The notes below the pieces were generated by a model, which made no database searches, was not told the DNA's origin, and worked only from the letters and a program-made list of their open reading frames with translations. A DNA stretch of 64,000 nt from Salinilacustrithrix flava (GTDB lineage: Bacteria > Actinomycetota > Acidimicrobiia > Acidimicrobiales > Salinilacustritrichaceae). Shown here in pieces: positions 48,838 to 57,286 of this stretch (positions are counted from its first letter, which is position 1; every line of letters begins with the position of its first letter). The translations under genes and the position numbers were made by a program. The DNA lies in assembly GCA_024128875.1 (NCBI GenBank), contig JAMYFF010000004.1, forward strand, positions 229,011 through 293,010. Direction: 5' to 3'.

Positions 48838-49521
48838 TCAGGTGAGCTCGGCGATCCGTGGGGTCCGGGCCAGCGCGGCGGGCACCGGGGTGTCGGCCAG
48901 CCGGTGGCCGATGCGCAGCGCCGGCTCGATGAGGGCGGGCACCATGACGGTCATCACCACCGTCCCGGCCCCGAGCTGGCCGCCGAGGAGGAACCCGCCG
49001 ACCACCAGGCTGCCGTCGAGGGCGAACCGCACGACGGCGGGCCGGACCTCGTAGCGGCGGTAGATCCCGACGAACAGGGCGTCCTGGGCGGACGGCCCGA
49101 GGTCGGCGGCGAGGTAGAAGGCCACCCCGACGGCGATGAGGGCGGCGCCGACGCCGAGCAGGGCGATGCGGGCGGCGAGCAGCTCCGGGGTGGACAGGAC
49201 GTCGAGGAGGGCGCCGATGAAGACGCCGCCGAACGCGAGCACCAGCGTCGCGATCCACGGGCGCTCGCCCAGCCAGAACCACGCCAGGGCCAGCGCGGCC
49301 AGCGCCTCACCGAGCACGACCACGCCGAAGCCGAGACCGGTCGCCTCGACCAGGCCCGTCTCGAAGACCTGCCACGAGCCGACCCCGAGCTCGGAGGTGA
49401 TGGCCAGCGAGATGCCCGTGAGCAAGCAGGCGACGCCGGCCACGAACACGCCCCAGCGGCGAGGCGTGCCGAAGGGCTGGTCAGGGAGGCTCGACACCAC
49501 GGGCACGGTAGGGGTCAACAC
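48838..49521 (-). CDS. YczE/YitT-like membrane protein
   Basis: A 227-residue protein with five to six helices; the start of the membrane part, GVFVAGVACLLTGISLAITSELGVGSW, and the later YLAADLGPSAQDALFVGI match the YczE/YyaS family of unknown function. GTG 49521 overlaps the VWA gene by 41 bases; GTG 49506 would shorten the overlap to 26. It might be the tail of the cox-like operon, but I know of no functional link. Confidence 0.8.
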   Translation of the reverse strand: MLTPTVPVVSSLPDQPFGTPRRWGVFVAGVACLLTGISLAITSELGVGSWQVFETGLVEATGLGFGVVVLGEALAALALAWFWLGERPWIATLVLAFGGVFIGALLDVLSTPELLAARIALLGVGAALIAVGVAFYLAADLGPSAQDALFVGIYRRYEVRPAVVRFALDGSLVVGGFLLGGQLGAGTVVMTVMVPALIEPALRIGHRLADTPVPAALARTPRIAELT

Positions 49522-50683
49522 CGCCGGACCCGCGGTTCGTTCCCACCGGCGCCCGCCGGAGCCCGAGCACGACGTCGGCCAGCTCCTCGAGTGCGGCGAT
49601 GCTGTGCCCGGACACGAAGTCGTCGACGTGGGGGAGCGAGGCCGCCAGCCCGGCTGCGGTGGGCTCGAAGCCCTCCCGGGCCTTGCGCGGGTTGGCCCAC
49701 ACCACCCGGTGGGCCAGCCGTGCCATGCGCCCCATCTGCTGCTCCAGGAGGGCGATGTCGCCGCGCTCCCACCCGTCGGAGAGCACGACGACCACGGCCC
49801 CCCGGACGAGGCCGCGCTGGCCCCATCGGTCCAGCAGCTCCTTCAGGAGCGGCCCGAGGCGGGTGCCGCCGCTCCAGTCCGGCACGGCCCGGCTGACGGC
49901 GGCCATCGCGGTGTCGGGGTCGCGATGGGCCAGCTCGGTGGTGACCCGGGTGAGGCGGGTGCCGAGGGTGAAGACCTCCGTCGGCGTGACCCCGCGCGCC
50001 GACGCGGCGTGCGCGAAGCGGAGCAGGGCCGTGGCGTAGGCCGACATGGAGCCGCTGACGTCGACCACGAGCACGACCCGGCGAGGCCGGTGCCGCCGCT
50101 CCCGGCGGTGGAGCCGACCGGGTTCACCGCCCTGGCGCAGGACGCTGCGCAGGATCCGGCGCCGGTCGAGGTCGCGCGTGCCCCCCGGCCGGTGTCGACG
50201 GGTGCGCCGCAGCTCGCCGGGGAGGCGCAGGCGGTCCAGCAGCAGGTCGACCATCGCCCGCTCGGCGTCGCCCATGGCGGCGAAGTCCCGGTGGCGGAGC
50301 TGCTCCGCGGCCGAGGCGTCGGGGACGGCGACCGGGACGCTGGCGTCGTCCTCGGCACCGTCGGGTGGCAGCGCATCGGCGAGGGAGGGGCGCAGGGAGC
50401 TGGTCCGGGGTGGCGCGATCGCCCGCAGGCGCTCGTGGGGCGCCTCGCCCCCGAAGTACGCCTCGAAGGCGCGGTCGTAGCGCTCGACGTCGTCGTGGCT
50501 CCCGCACAGGCTGGCGCGGCCGGCCCAGTACAGGTGGGCGCGGTGGGTGGGGTCGAGCACGGCCAGGGCGTCGATGAGCGACTGCACCCGCCCGGGTGTG
50601 GCGGGCACACCGGCGGCGCGCAGGGTCCGGGCGAAGCCGACGATCGTGTCGATCGCATCGGCGGGGCCGGTCCCGGCGATCAC
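49481..50683 (-). CDS. VWA-domain protein, CoxE-like
   Basis: A 400-residue protein whose C-terminal half has a von Willebrand A fold with the metal-ion site DVSGSMS, a Thr in VFTLGTRLTR and an Asp-Gly in VVVVLSDGWERG. The Arg-rich stretch just before (RRTRRHRPGGTRDLDRRRILR) is typical of CoxE. CoxE works with the MoxR-type ATPase CoxD in maturing the copper/molybdenum site of CO dehydrogenase. Here the GTG overlaps the CoxD-like gene stop (GTGA at 50680-50683). It may serve the molybdenum enzyme encoded above. Confidence 0.88.
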   Translation of the reverse strand: MIAGTGPADAIDTIVGFARTLRAAGVPATPGRVQSLIDALAVLDPTHRAHLYWAGRASLCGSHDDVERYDRAFEAYFGGEAPHERLRAIAPPRTSSLRPSLADALPPDGAEDDASVPVAVPDASAAEQLRHRDFAAMGDAERAMVDLLLDRLRLPGELRRTRRHRPGGTRDLDRRRILRSVLRQGGEPGRLHRRERRHRPRRVVLVVDVSGSMSAYATALLRFAHAASARGVTPTEVFTLGTRLTRVTTELAHRDPDTAMAAVSRAVPDWSGGTRLGPLLKELLDRWGQRGLVRGAVVVVLSDGWERGDIALLEQQMGRMARLAHRVVWANPRKAREGFEPTAAGLAASLPHVDDFVSGHSIAALEELADVVLGLRRAPVGTNRGSGGVDPYRARGVEPP

Positions 50684-51594
50684 GCCCCGGCGACGGCCCG
50701 CTGGACCATCACCCCGATGTCCAGCGACCTGGCCCGCTCCTGGTCCTCCCGGTACTTCAGCACCGCGCCGAGCGTCTGGGTGGCCAGCTCGGCGTCGAGC
50801 GTCGTCGCGCCGAGCGCGACCAGCGCCTCGGTCCAGTCGATGGTCTCGGCCACCCCCGGGGGCTTGTGCAGGTCGGCGCCCCGCAGCGCCTGGGTGAGCC
50901 GGGCGACCTGCTCCACGAGCCGGCCCGCCGCATCGGGCACCCGGGCCCGGACGATGGCGGTCTCGCGTGCGAGGTCGGGGTGGTCGAGCCAGTGGTAGTA
51001 GCACCGGCGCTTCAGGGCATCGTGCACCTCGCGGGTGCGGTTCGAGGTGATGACCACCACCGGCGGGTGCTCGGCGGTGATGGTGCCGAGCTCGGGGATG
51101 GTGACCGACCAGTCGGACAGCACCTCGAGCAGGAACGCCTCGAACTCGTCGTCGGCCCGGTCGACCTCGTCGATCAGCAGCACCGACGGGCTGGTGCGCA
51201 GGGCGGCGAGGAGCGGACGGGCGAGGAGGAAGTCCTCGCCGTACACCGCCCGCATCACCTCGTCGGCGTCCACGTCGGCGTGCTCGGTGGCCCGCAGGTG
51301 CAGGAGCTGGCGGGGGAAGTCCCAGTCGTAGAGCGCCTCGGCCGAGTCGATCCCCTCGTAGCACTGGAGGCGCAGCAGGGGCGCGTCGAGCAGGGCTGCC
51401 AGGGTCTTGGCCACCTCCGTCTTGCCGACCCCGGGATCCCCTTCGAGGAACAGCGGTCGCGAGAGGCGCAGCGCCAGGAAGGCGGCGATGGCCAGGCCGT
51501 CGTCGGCGAGGTAGCGCAGATCCGCCAGCCGATCGCGCAGATCGGCCGGCGTCTCCACGCCCGCGGGCAGCAGCCCGGTCGGCGCCGGGCTCAA
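50680..51594 (-). CDS. MoxR-type AAA ATPase, CoxD-like
   Basis: A 304-residue AAA protein with Walker A FLEGDPGVGKTEVAK, Walker B VLLIDEVDRADDEFEAFLLEVL, sensor 1 VVITSNRTREVHDALKRRC and an Arg finger in that stretch. MoxR ATPases are chaperones for metal-cofactor enzymes and pair with VWA proteins; next to coxE and coxLMS this is CoxD-like. TTG 51594 is chosen as it overlaps the coxM-like stop (TTGA at 51591-51594); GTG 51558 is in frame and possible. Confidence 0.9.
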   Translation of the reverse strand: MSPAPTGLLPAGVETPADLRDRLADLRYLADDGLAIAAFLALRLSRPLFLEGDPGVGKTEVAKTLAALLDAPLLRLQCYEGIDSAEALYDWDFPRQLLHLRATEHADVDADEVMRAVYGEDFLLARPLLAALRTSPSVLLIDEVDRADDEFEAFLLEVLSDWSVTIPELGTITAEHPPVVVITSNRTREVHDALKRRCYYHWLDHPDLARETAIVRARVPDAAGRLVEQVARLTQALRGADLHKPPGVAETIDWTEALVALGATTLDAELATQTLGAVLKYREDQERARSLDIGVMVQRAVAGA

Positions 51595-52442
51595 CCGGTG
51601 GCTCGGGCCACGGCTCGAGCCGACAGCACCCGCGCCAGGTGCTGGCGGTAGTCGGGCTGGGCCGAAAGGTCGGCCGGCGGGCTGGTGCCGTCGGCGGCGT
51701 GCTGGCACGCCGCCCGGATGGCGTCCTCGGTGCGGTCGGCGCCGGCGAGCGCCTCCTCGCTGGCCGTCGCTCGCACCGGCACCGCGCCCATGTTGGTGAG
51801 CCCGATCCGGGCTTCGGCGACCGACCCGTTCTCCCGGCGGACCAGCGCGGCCACGCCGACGATGGCCCACGCCTGGGCGACGCGGTTGAACTTCTCGTAG
51901 GCGAAGCCCCAGCCGTCGTGCTTGGGGATCCGGACCTCGACCAGGACCTCGTCGGCTGCCAGGGCGGTCTCCAGGTAGCCCTGGAAGAAGTCCGCAGCCG
52001 CGATCTCCCGGCGTCCGCCGGGGCCCTGGGCCACGAAGGTGCCTTCCAGCGCCGACACGACGGCCGGCAGGTCACCGGCCGAGTCGCCGTGGGCGGTGGC
52101 CCCGCCGATGGTGCCCCGGTGCCGCACCTGGGCGTCGCCGACCATGGACGTGGCCTCGGCCAGCAGGCCGCAGTGCTGGCGGACGAGCGGGTCGTGCACG
52201 ATCTCGTGGTGCGTGGTGCCCGCCCCGATGGCCAGGTGGTCACCGGCGTCGCGGACGCCGCGCAGCTCCTCGACCCGGCCGATGTCGACCACCATCGCCG
52301 GCACGGCGAAGCGCAGCTTCATCAGGGGCAGCAGGCTGTGTCCGCCGGCGAGCACCTTGGCGTCGTCGCCGTGCTCGGCGAGGGTCGAGACGACCTCGTC
52401 GACCGAGGTCGGGGCCACGTAGTCGAACGATGCGGGGATCAC
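51591..52442 (-). CDS. coxM: FAD-binding medium subunit of a CO-dehydrogenase-like molybdenum enzyme
   Basis: A 283-residue flavoprotein of the molybdenum hydroxylase family. The two FAD contact motifs are VLAGGHSLLP and RGTIGGATAHGDSAGD. The C-terminal CO-dehydrogenase flavoprotein domain begins near residue 175. It would pass electrons from the small subunit's iron-sulfur clusters to a quinone or other acceptor. GTG 52442 overlaps the large-subunit stop (GTGA). The gene order S-L-M is that of form II enzymes; true CO dehydrogenase is M-S-L. Confidence 0.93.
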   Translation of the reverse strand: MIPASFDYVAPTSVDEVVSTLAEHGDDAKVLAGGHSLLPLMKLRFAVPAMVVDIGRVEELRGVRDAGDHLAIGAGTTHHEIVHDPLVRQHCGLLAEATSMVGDAQVRHRGTIGGATAHGDSAGDLPAVVSALEGTFVAQGPGGRREIAAADFFQGYLETALAADEVLVEVRIPKHDGWGFAYEKFNRVAQAWAIVGVAALVRRENGSVAEARIGLTNMGAVPVRATASEEALAGADRTEDAIRAACQHAADGTSPPADLSAQPDYRQHLARVLSARAVARATG

Positions 52443-54820
52443 TGCGCACCACCCTTCTGTCCGGACTGGATCGCTCGCCAGACGCGCTCGGGCGTGCAGG
52501 GCATCTCCACGTCGTGGACGCCGTACGGGCGCAGCGCATCGACGACGGCGTTGACCACCGCCGGCGTCGAGGCGATGGTGCCGGCCTCGCCGACCCCCTT
52601 GACGCCGAGCTCGTTGGCCGCCGGCGTCTCGGTGCGATCGGTCGTGAACGAGGGCAGGTCGGGCGCGGCCGGCACCAGGTAGTCCACCAGGGTGCCGGTG
52701 ACCAGGTTGCCGTCGTCGTCGTAGACGACGCCCTCGTAGAGCGCCTGGGCGATCCCCTGGGCGATGCCGCCGTGGACCTGCCCCTCCACGATCTGGGGGT
52801 TGATGACCTTGCCCACGTCGTCCACGGCGACGTAGGTGCGGATGGACGTGTGGCCCGTCTCGGTGTCGATCTCCACGGCGCAGAGGTGGGTGCCGTGGGG
52901 ATAGGAGAAGTTCTCCGGGTCGAAGATGGCGTGCCCGGTGAGGTCCGGCTCCATGTCCTCGGGGTAGTCGTGCGCCGCGAAGATGGCCAGCGCCAGCTCC
53001 TGGATCGACTTGGACGCATCGGGCGAGCCCTTCACCGAGAAGGTGCCGTCGGCGAACTCGATGTCGTCCTCGGAGGCCTCGAGCAGGTGGGCGGCCAGCT
53101 TCCGGGCCTTGTCGACGACCTTCCCGGCTGCCTTCTGGAGGGCGATGCCGCCCACCACCAGCGACCGGGAGCCGTAGGTGTCGAGGCCCATCGGGGAGAC
53201 CTGGGTGTCGCCGTGGAGCACCTCGATGTCGTCGAAGGGCACGCCGAGGGCGGATGACGTGATCTGGCTGAGCGTCGTCTCGTGGCCCTGGCCGTGGGGC
53301 GAGGAGCCGGTGACGACCTGGACCTTGCCCGACGGCAGCATCCGGACGGTTGCCGCCTCCCATCCGCCCGCGCCGTAGTCGAGCTGGCCCAGCACCCGGG
53401 AGGGGGCGAGGCCGCACATCTCGGTGAAGGTGGAGATGCCGATGCCGAGCTGGATCCGGTCACCGTCGGCTCGACGCTGCGCCTGCTCGGCCCGCAGGCC
53501 CTCGTAGTCGAACAGCTCCATCGCCCGGGCCGTGGCCGCCTCGTAGTTGCCCGAGTCGTAGGTGAGCCCGGCGACCATCTCGTAGGGGAACTCCTCGTGG
53601 GTGATCCAGTTCAGCTTCCGGAGCTCCATCGGGTCCATGTCGAGCTCGTCCGCGAGCTCGTCCATGATCCGCTCGATGGCGAAGGTCGCCTCCGGCCGTC
53701 CGGCGCCCCGGTAGGCGTCGGTGGGCGTCTTGGTCGTGAACACGCCGGTGCAGTTGAAGCGGTACGCGTCCATCTTGTAGATCGCCGGGTACATGAAGGC
53801 CCCGAGGATGGGCACGCCGGGCGTGACCAGCATCAGGTAGGCGCCCATGTCGGCCAGCAGGTCGACCTTCAGCCCGAGCAGCTTGCCGTCCTTGGTGGCG
53901 GCGATCTCGATGTCCTGGATCTGGCCGCGACCGTGGTGCATCGTCAGGTTCGTCTCGGACCGGGTCTCGGTCCACTTCACCGGGCGGCCGAGGCGCTTGG
54001 CGACCAGCAGGGCGATGACCTCCTCGCCGGTGACCTGCAGCTTGGCGCCGAAGCCACCGCCCACGTCGGGGGCGATGACCCGGATCTTGTGCTCGGGCAT
54101 GCCCGTGACGACCGCGAGCATCGTGCGCAGGATGTGGGGGATCTGGGTGGCCGAGTAGATGGTGAAGTCGCCCGAGGCCGCCTGGGGGATGCACAGGACC
54201 GCACGGGGCTCGATCGGCGTCGGCAGCAGGCGCTGCTGGATGAACCGGCGCTTCACGACCACGTCGGCCCCGGCGAAGGTCTCGTCGATGTCGGCGCCCG
54301 TGGGCATCGAGAAGAAGAACGCCTTGTTCGTGCCCTCGTCCTCGTGGAGCACGACCTCGTCGGTGAGGGACTGCTCCATGTCGACCACGGCCGGCAGCGG
54401 CTCGTAGTCCACGAGCACCGTCTCGGCGGCATCGACCGCGCTGGCTCGGTCCCGGGCCACCACGACGGCCACCGGGTCACCGGCGAAGCGGACCTTGCCG
54501 ACGGCGATGGGTGGGTGGGCGGGGTGCACCATGTCCGGGGTCACCGGCCACGCGCAGGGCAGGGTCGGGCACTCCTCGGCGAAGTCGGCGCCGGTGAACA
54601 CGCCCACCACGTTCGGCATGCCGGCGGCCTCGGAGGTGTCGATCGAACCGATGCGGGCGTGCGCCATCGTGGCGCGCACGAAGGCCATGTGCAGCGTGCC
54701 CACCGGGGCGAGGTTGTCGGTCCAGGTCGTCTGACCGGTGACGAGGTGGGCGTCCTCCTTGCGCCACGGCGCGGTGCCCACGCCGCCGACGTCGGCCGGG
54801 CGGTCGTCGATGACGGTCAT
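52439..54820 (-). CDS. coxL: Molybdopterin-binding large subunit, form II CO-dehydrogenase-like
   Basis: A 793-residue catalytic subunit of the xanthine oxidase/CO dehydrogenase family. The active-site loop reads [10 protein letters not shown] (near residue 368), which is the form II pattern. Form I CO dehydrogenases have AYRCSFR with the copper-binding Cys, absent here. The catalytic Glu is in KGVGEAGT (near 743) and the cofactor loops VGGGFGAK and HGQGHETT are intact. Substrate is therefore uncertain: an aldehyde, a purine-like compound or another small molecule as much as CO. The ATG overlaps the small subunit's stop (ATGA at 54817-54820). Confidence 0.93.
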   Translation of the reverse strand: MTVIDDRPADVGGVGTAPWRKEDAHLVTGQTTWTDNLAPVGTLHMAFVRATMAHARIGSIDTSEAAGMPNVVGVFTGADFAEECPTLPCAWPVTPDMVHPAHPPIAVGKVRFAGDPVAVVVARDRASAVDAAETVLVDYEPLPAVVDMEQSLTDEVVLHEDEGTNKAFFFSMPTGADIDETFAGADVVVKRRFIQQRLLPTPIEPRAVLCIPQAASGDFTIYSATQIPHILRTMLAVVTGMPEHKIRVIAPDVGGGFGAKLQVTGEEVIALLVAKRLGRPVKWTETRSETNLTMHHGRGQIQDIEIAATKDGKLLGLKVDLLADMGAYLMLVTPGVPILGAFMYPAIYKMDAYRFNCTGVFTTKTPTDAYRGAGRPEATFAIERIMDELADELDMDPMELRKLNWITHEEFPYEMVAGLTYDSGNYEAATARAMELFDYEGLRAEQAQRRADGDRIQLGIGISTFTEMCGLAPSRVLGQLDYGAGGWEAATVRMLPSGKVQVVTGSSPHGQGHETTLSQITSSALGVPFDDIEVLHGDTQVSPMGLDTYGSRSLVVGGIALQKAAGKVVDKARKLAAHLLEASEDDIEFADGTFSVKGSPDASKSIQELALAIFAAHDYPEDMEPDLTGHAIFDPENFSYPHGTHLCAVEIDTETGHTSIRTYVAVDDVGKVINPQIVEGQVHGGIAQGIAQALYEGVVYDDDGNLVTGTLVDYLVPAAPDLPSFTTDRTETPAANELGVKGVGEAGTIASTPAVVNAVVDALRPYGVHDVEMPCTPERVWRAIQSGQKGGAQ

Positions 54821-55326
54821 GCCGGCACCTCCTGGCTCTTGGTCGACCCTTGGCGGATCTGCACGGCGGCGGCCCGGACCGCCTTCACGATGTTCTGGTA
54901 GCCGGTGCAGCGGCAGAGGTTGCCCTCCAGGCCGTGGCGGACCTCGTCGTCGCTCGGATCGGGGTTCTCGGCGAGCAGGTCGAGGCTGGCCATGATCATG
55001 CCGGGGGTGCAGTAGCCGCACTGGAGCGCGTGGGCCTCGTGGAACGCCTGCTGGAGCGGGTGCAGCGACCCCTCTCCGTCCCAGGTGTCGGCCAGGCCCT
55101 GGATGGTCAGCACCTCCCGTCCGTCGGCCTGGATCGCCAGCATGGTGCACGACTTCACGGACTGGCCGTCGACGTGCACGGTGCAGGCCCCGCAGTTGGA
55201 GGTGTCGCACCCCACGTTGGTGCCGGTGAGCCCGAGCGCCTCGCGCAGGTGGTGCACGAGCAGCGTGCGCGGCTCGACGTCGTCGGTGTAGTCCGTCCCG
55301 TCGACGGTCACGGTGATCCTTGCCAT
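54817..55326 (-). CDS. coxS: 2Fe-2S small subunit of the CO-dehydrogenase-like enzyme
   Basis: A 169-residue protein with two [2Fe-2S] clusters: the plant-ferredoxin-type one with Cys in [16 protein letters not shown] and KSC, and the C-terminal one with [10 protein letters not shown] and LCRCTGY. It passes electrons from the molybdenum centre to FAD. First gene of the run coxS-L-M-D-E; all four following junctions are 4-base overlaps, so one long transcript with coupled translation is likely. ATG 55326 is preferred; ATG 55338 is in frame. A 136-bp gap with a strong hairpin separates it from the gene upstream. Confidence 0.95.
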   Translation of the reverse strand: MARITVTVDGTDYTDDVEPRTLLVHHLREALGLTGTNVGCDTSNCGACTVHVDGQSVKSCTMLAIQADGREVLTIQGLADTWDGEGSLHPLQQAFHEAHALQCGYCTPGMIMASLDLLAENPDPSDDEVRHGLEGNLCRCTGYQNIVKAVRAAAVQIRQGSTKSQEVPA

Positions 55327-55462
55327 GCGTCCCCCCATGGGCTGCGGTTCGTCCGGGGCACCGGAGCGGCCCCCGCTTGACGGTCCGATGGCGTCCCCTC
55401 CACCGGCCCGACGCCACTGAACCACATCCCCGCGATCCGTGCTCGTCGCGCGCCGGACGCGA

Positions 55463-55492
55463 CGATCCCCCGCCACGGGGGGCGGGGGATCG
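55463..55492 (-). terminator. Strong GC hairpin behind the 55527-55889 gene
   Basis: CGATCCCCCGCC (55463-55474) and GGCGGGGGATCG (55481-55492) form a perfect 12-bp stem with a 6-base loop. It lies 35 bases past the stop of the minus-strand unknown gene and well before coxS. It lacks a T-run, as is common for actinobacterial terminators. Separation of the two transcripts is inferred. Confidence 0.65.
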
Positions 55493-55526
55493 GTCGGTCG
55501 TTCAGGTTCGAGCCCTCAGCGGGTGG

Positions 55527-55889
55527 TCAGGACGGCGAGGAGACCTCGGTGGTGTCGTCCTCGGAGTCGTTCATGTCGACACCCCGGAGGGCGAGGTCGA
55601 TGAGCAGGTCGTCGAAGACCTCCTTCATCTCGCCGCGGTAGCGCAGCTGGATCTCGTTGCTGTCGCGGTAGCGGCCGAAGACGCTGTTGGCCTCGAGCAC
55701 CTCGAGCCCGGCGGAGCGGGAGCTGCGCACGCGGTCGGAGGCGAGGATGAACAGATCGGCGTGGTCGGCGTGGACCGATGCGAGCTCCTCCAGCGCAGCG
55801 AGGACGAGGCTCTCCTCGATGGTGCCGGGGAGGCCACCACGGTCGTCAGCCTCGAGGCCGAGCGTCTTGGCGGTCGTGAGCACGTGCAT
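55527..55889 (-). CDS. Unknown 120-residue protein
   Basis: I do not recognise this protein. It has 120 residues, is acidic and looks soluble. Helix-rich in the first half (GTIEESLVLAALEELASVHADHADLFILASDRV) and more mixed in the second (EIQLRYRGEMKEVFDDLLIDL), with a Ser/Asp/Glu-rich tail. ATG 55889 is well supported: AGGAGGAA lies five bases upstream, the best ribosome-binding site in the area. It is followed by a strong terminator hairpin, so it is a single-gene transcript between coxS and fabI. Its codon use is that of the neighbourhood, so it is not a recent import. Confidence 0.75.
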   Translation of the reverse strand: MHVLTTAKTLGLEADDRGGLPGTIEESLVLAALEELASVHADHADLFILASDRVRSSRSAGLEVLEANSVFGRYRDSNEIQLRYRGEMKEVFDDLLIDLALRGVDMNDSEDDTTEVSSPS

Positions 55890-56075
55890 CAGTTCCTCCT
55901 GTCCGGAATCGTGTTGCCACGATGCCCGCGTACGTCGGTGGACACAACCTGCCCCGCATTGCAGTGCAGTGAATCCTGTCGCAGCGATCTCCTGCACGGG
56001 GCCGGTCTCCTCCGAGGCTAGGCCCTCGGCGCCGGTCTGCTGCACCACCCCGGTGTCGCAGCCGCCACAGCGGCG

Positions 56076-56840
56076 TCAGGCCATGGCGTGGTGGCCCCCG
56101 TCGACCTGGAGGATCTCGCCGGTGATGGCGCGGGCCAGGTCCGACAGCAGGAAGCAGATCGCATCGGCCACCGGCCCGGCGTCGTGGGGGTCCCACCCCA
56201 GCGGCGCCCGCTGCTCCCAGGAGTCGAGGAGCAGCTCGAAGCCCGGGATCGCCGAGGCCGCACGGGTCTCGAGCGGTCCGGCGGCGACGAGGTTCGACCG
56301 CACGCGCCGAGGGCCGAGCTCTCGTGCCAGGTAGCGGTTCGCGCCCTCCAGCGCGCTCTTGCACACGCCCATCCAGTTGTAGGTCGGCCAGGCGCGGGAG
56401 GCGTCGAAGTCGAGCCCGACCAGGCTGGCCCCGGTCGGCGGGGCCGCGTCGGCGAGCAGCTGGCCGAGCCCGACGTAGGTGTGCACGCTGGTCCGGAACG
56501 CCAGCTCGACCGCCTCCGCCGGCACCCCGGTGACCGATCCGAGCGCCGCCTTGGGCGCGAACGCGATGGCGTGGAGGGCGCCGTCGAGCCCCCCGAGCTC
56601 GTCACGCACCCAGGTCGCGACGGCGTCGAGGTCGGCAGGGGAGGTGGCGTCCATCGCCAGCACGGCCACGTCGGCGTCGATGCCGGCCGCTGCGTCCCGA
56701 GCACCCTCGAGGTCGCGCGGCATGGCGGTGGTCACCACGGTGGCGCCGAGCTCGTGGGCCCGGGCGGCCGTGGCATGGGCGATGCTGCCTGCGTTCGCGA
56801 TGCCCGTGACGAGGATGCGCTTGCCGTCGAGCACGGTCAC
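56076..56840 (-). CDS. fabI: NADH-dependent enoyl-ACP reductase, InhA type
   Basis: A 254-residue FabI that reduces the enoyl-ACP double bond in the last step of fatty-acid elongation. It is close to mycobacterial InhA: LDGKRILVTGIANAGSIAHATA, LDFDASRAWPTYNWMG with Tyr and Lys spaced YxxxxxxK (YNWMGVCK), RSNLVAAGPLETRAASAIPG, and the WEQRAPLGWDPHDAGPVAD and DGGHHAM ends. GTG 56840 is chosen since it gives the InhA-like start VTVLDGKRI; the frame continues to 56915. It is divergent from a small winged-helix regulator. No partner FAS-II gene is adjacent. Confidence 0.92.
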   Translation of the reverse strand: MTVLDGKRILVTGIANAGSIAHATAARAHELGATVVTTAMPRDLEGARDAAAGIDADVAVLAMDATSPADLDAVATWVRDELGGLDGALHAIAFAPKAALGSVTGVPAEAVELAFRTSVHTYVGLGQLLADAAPPTGASLVGLDFDASRAWPTYNWMGVCKSALEGANRYLARELGPRRVRSNLVAAGPLETRAASAIPGFELLLDSWEQRAPLGWDPHDAGPVADAICFLLSDLARAITGEILQVDGGHHAMA

Positions 56841-56864
56841 ATCGAGCTCGGACGGGCGCAGATC

Positions 56865-56929
56865 GATGCCGGAATCATGCTGCGCATGTTGACGGCCAGC
56901 GGGGATGCCGGTCAAGCGATGCCGGCATC
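56865..56929. repeat. Three GATGCCGG repeats between fabI and a regulator
   Basis: GATGCCGG occurs at 56865-56872 (as GATGCCGGAATC), 56904-56911 and 56918-56925; the last one is within the perfect 12-bp palindrome GATGCCGGCATC (56918-56929). All are in the 134-bp gap between the divergent starts at 56840 and 56975, a likely place for binding of the winged-helix protein. No binding evidence. Confidence 0.5.
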
Positions 56930-56974
56930 CTGGTACCGGATTCGCGTGACCGGTGTCGGGGCTACGATGGCCCC

Positions 56975-57277
56975 GTGGCCACCGAGACGGCGTCGTGGAC
57001 GTTCCTGACGAACCACGGCCACGTGCTCGTGTGCATCGCCACCAACACCGAGGTGCGGATCAGCGAGATCGCCGACCAGGTCGGCATCGGCGAGCGGGCT
57101 GCGCAGGGGATCGTGACCGACCTCGTGGAGGGCGGCTACGTCACCCGCACCCGGGTGGGGCGACGGAACCACTACGTCGTGAACACCGACCTCCCGCTGC
57201 GGCATCCCCTGGAGCGGGACCACGCGATCGGTGAGCTCCTGCGCGCGGTCGCCTCGCCGTCGCCCGCCGAGGACTGA
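56975..57277 (+). CDS. Small winged-helix transcriptional regulator
   Basis: A 100-residue one-domain DNA-binding protein: helix-turn-helix TEVRISEIADQVGIGERAAQGIVTDLVEGGYV, wing RTRVGRRNHYVVNT and a short C-terminal helix. This is the MarR/ArsR-like layout found in many actinobacterial single-domain regulators, with no sensor domain. GTG 56975 gives the normal N-terminus. It is divergent from fabI with three GATGCCGG repeats between them, and the endonuclease V gene starts nine bases after its stop. Regulation of fabI or of itself is inferred from layout. Confidence 0.82.
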   Translation: MATETASWTFLTNHGHVLVCIATNTEVRISEIADQVGIGERAAQGIVTDLVEGGYVTRTRVGRRNHYVVNTDLPLRHPLERDHAIGELLRAVASPSPAED

Positions 57278-57286
57278 TCGCAGGCC

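Noticed and set aside
52439..54820. True (form I) carbon monoxide dehydrogenase
   Set aside because: The active-site loop is AYRGAGR, not AYRCSFR, and the gene order is S-L-M.
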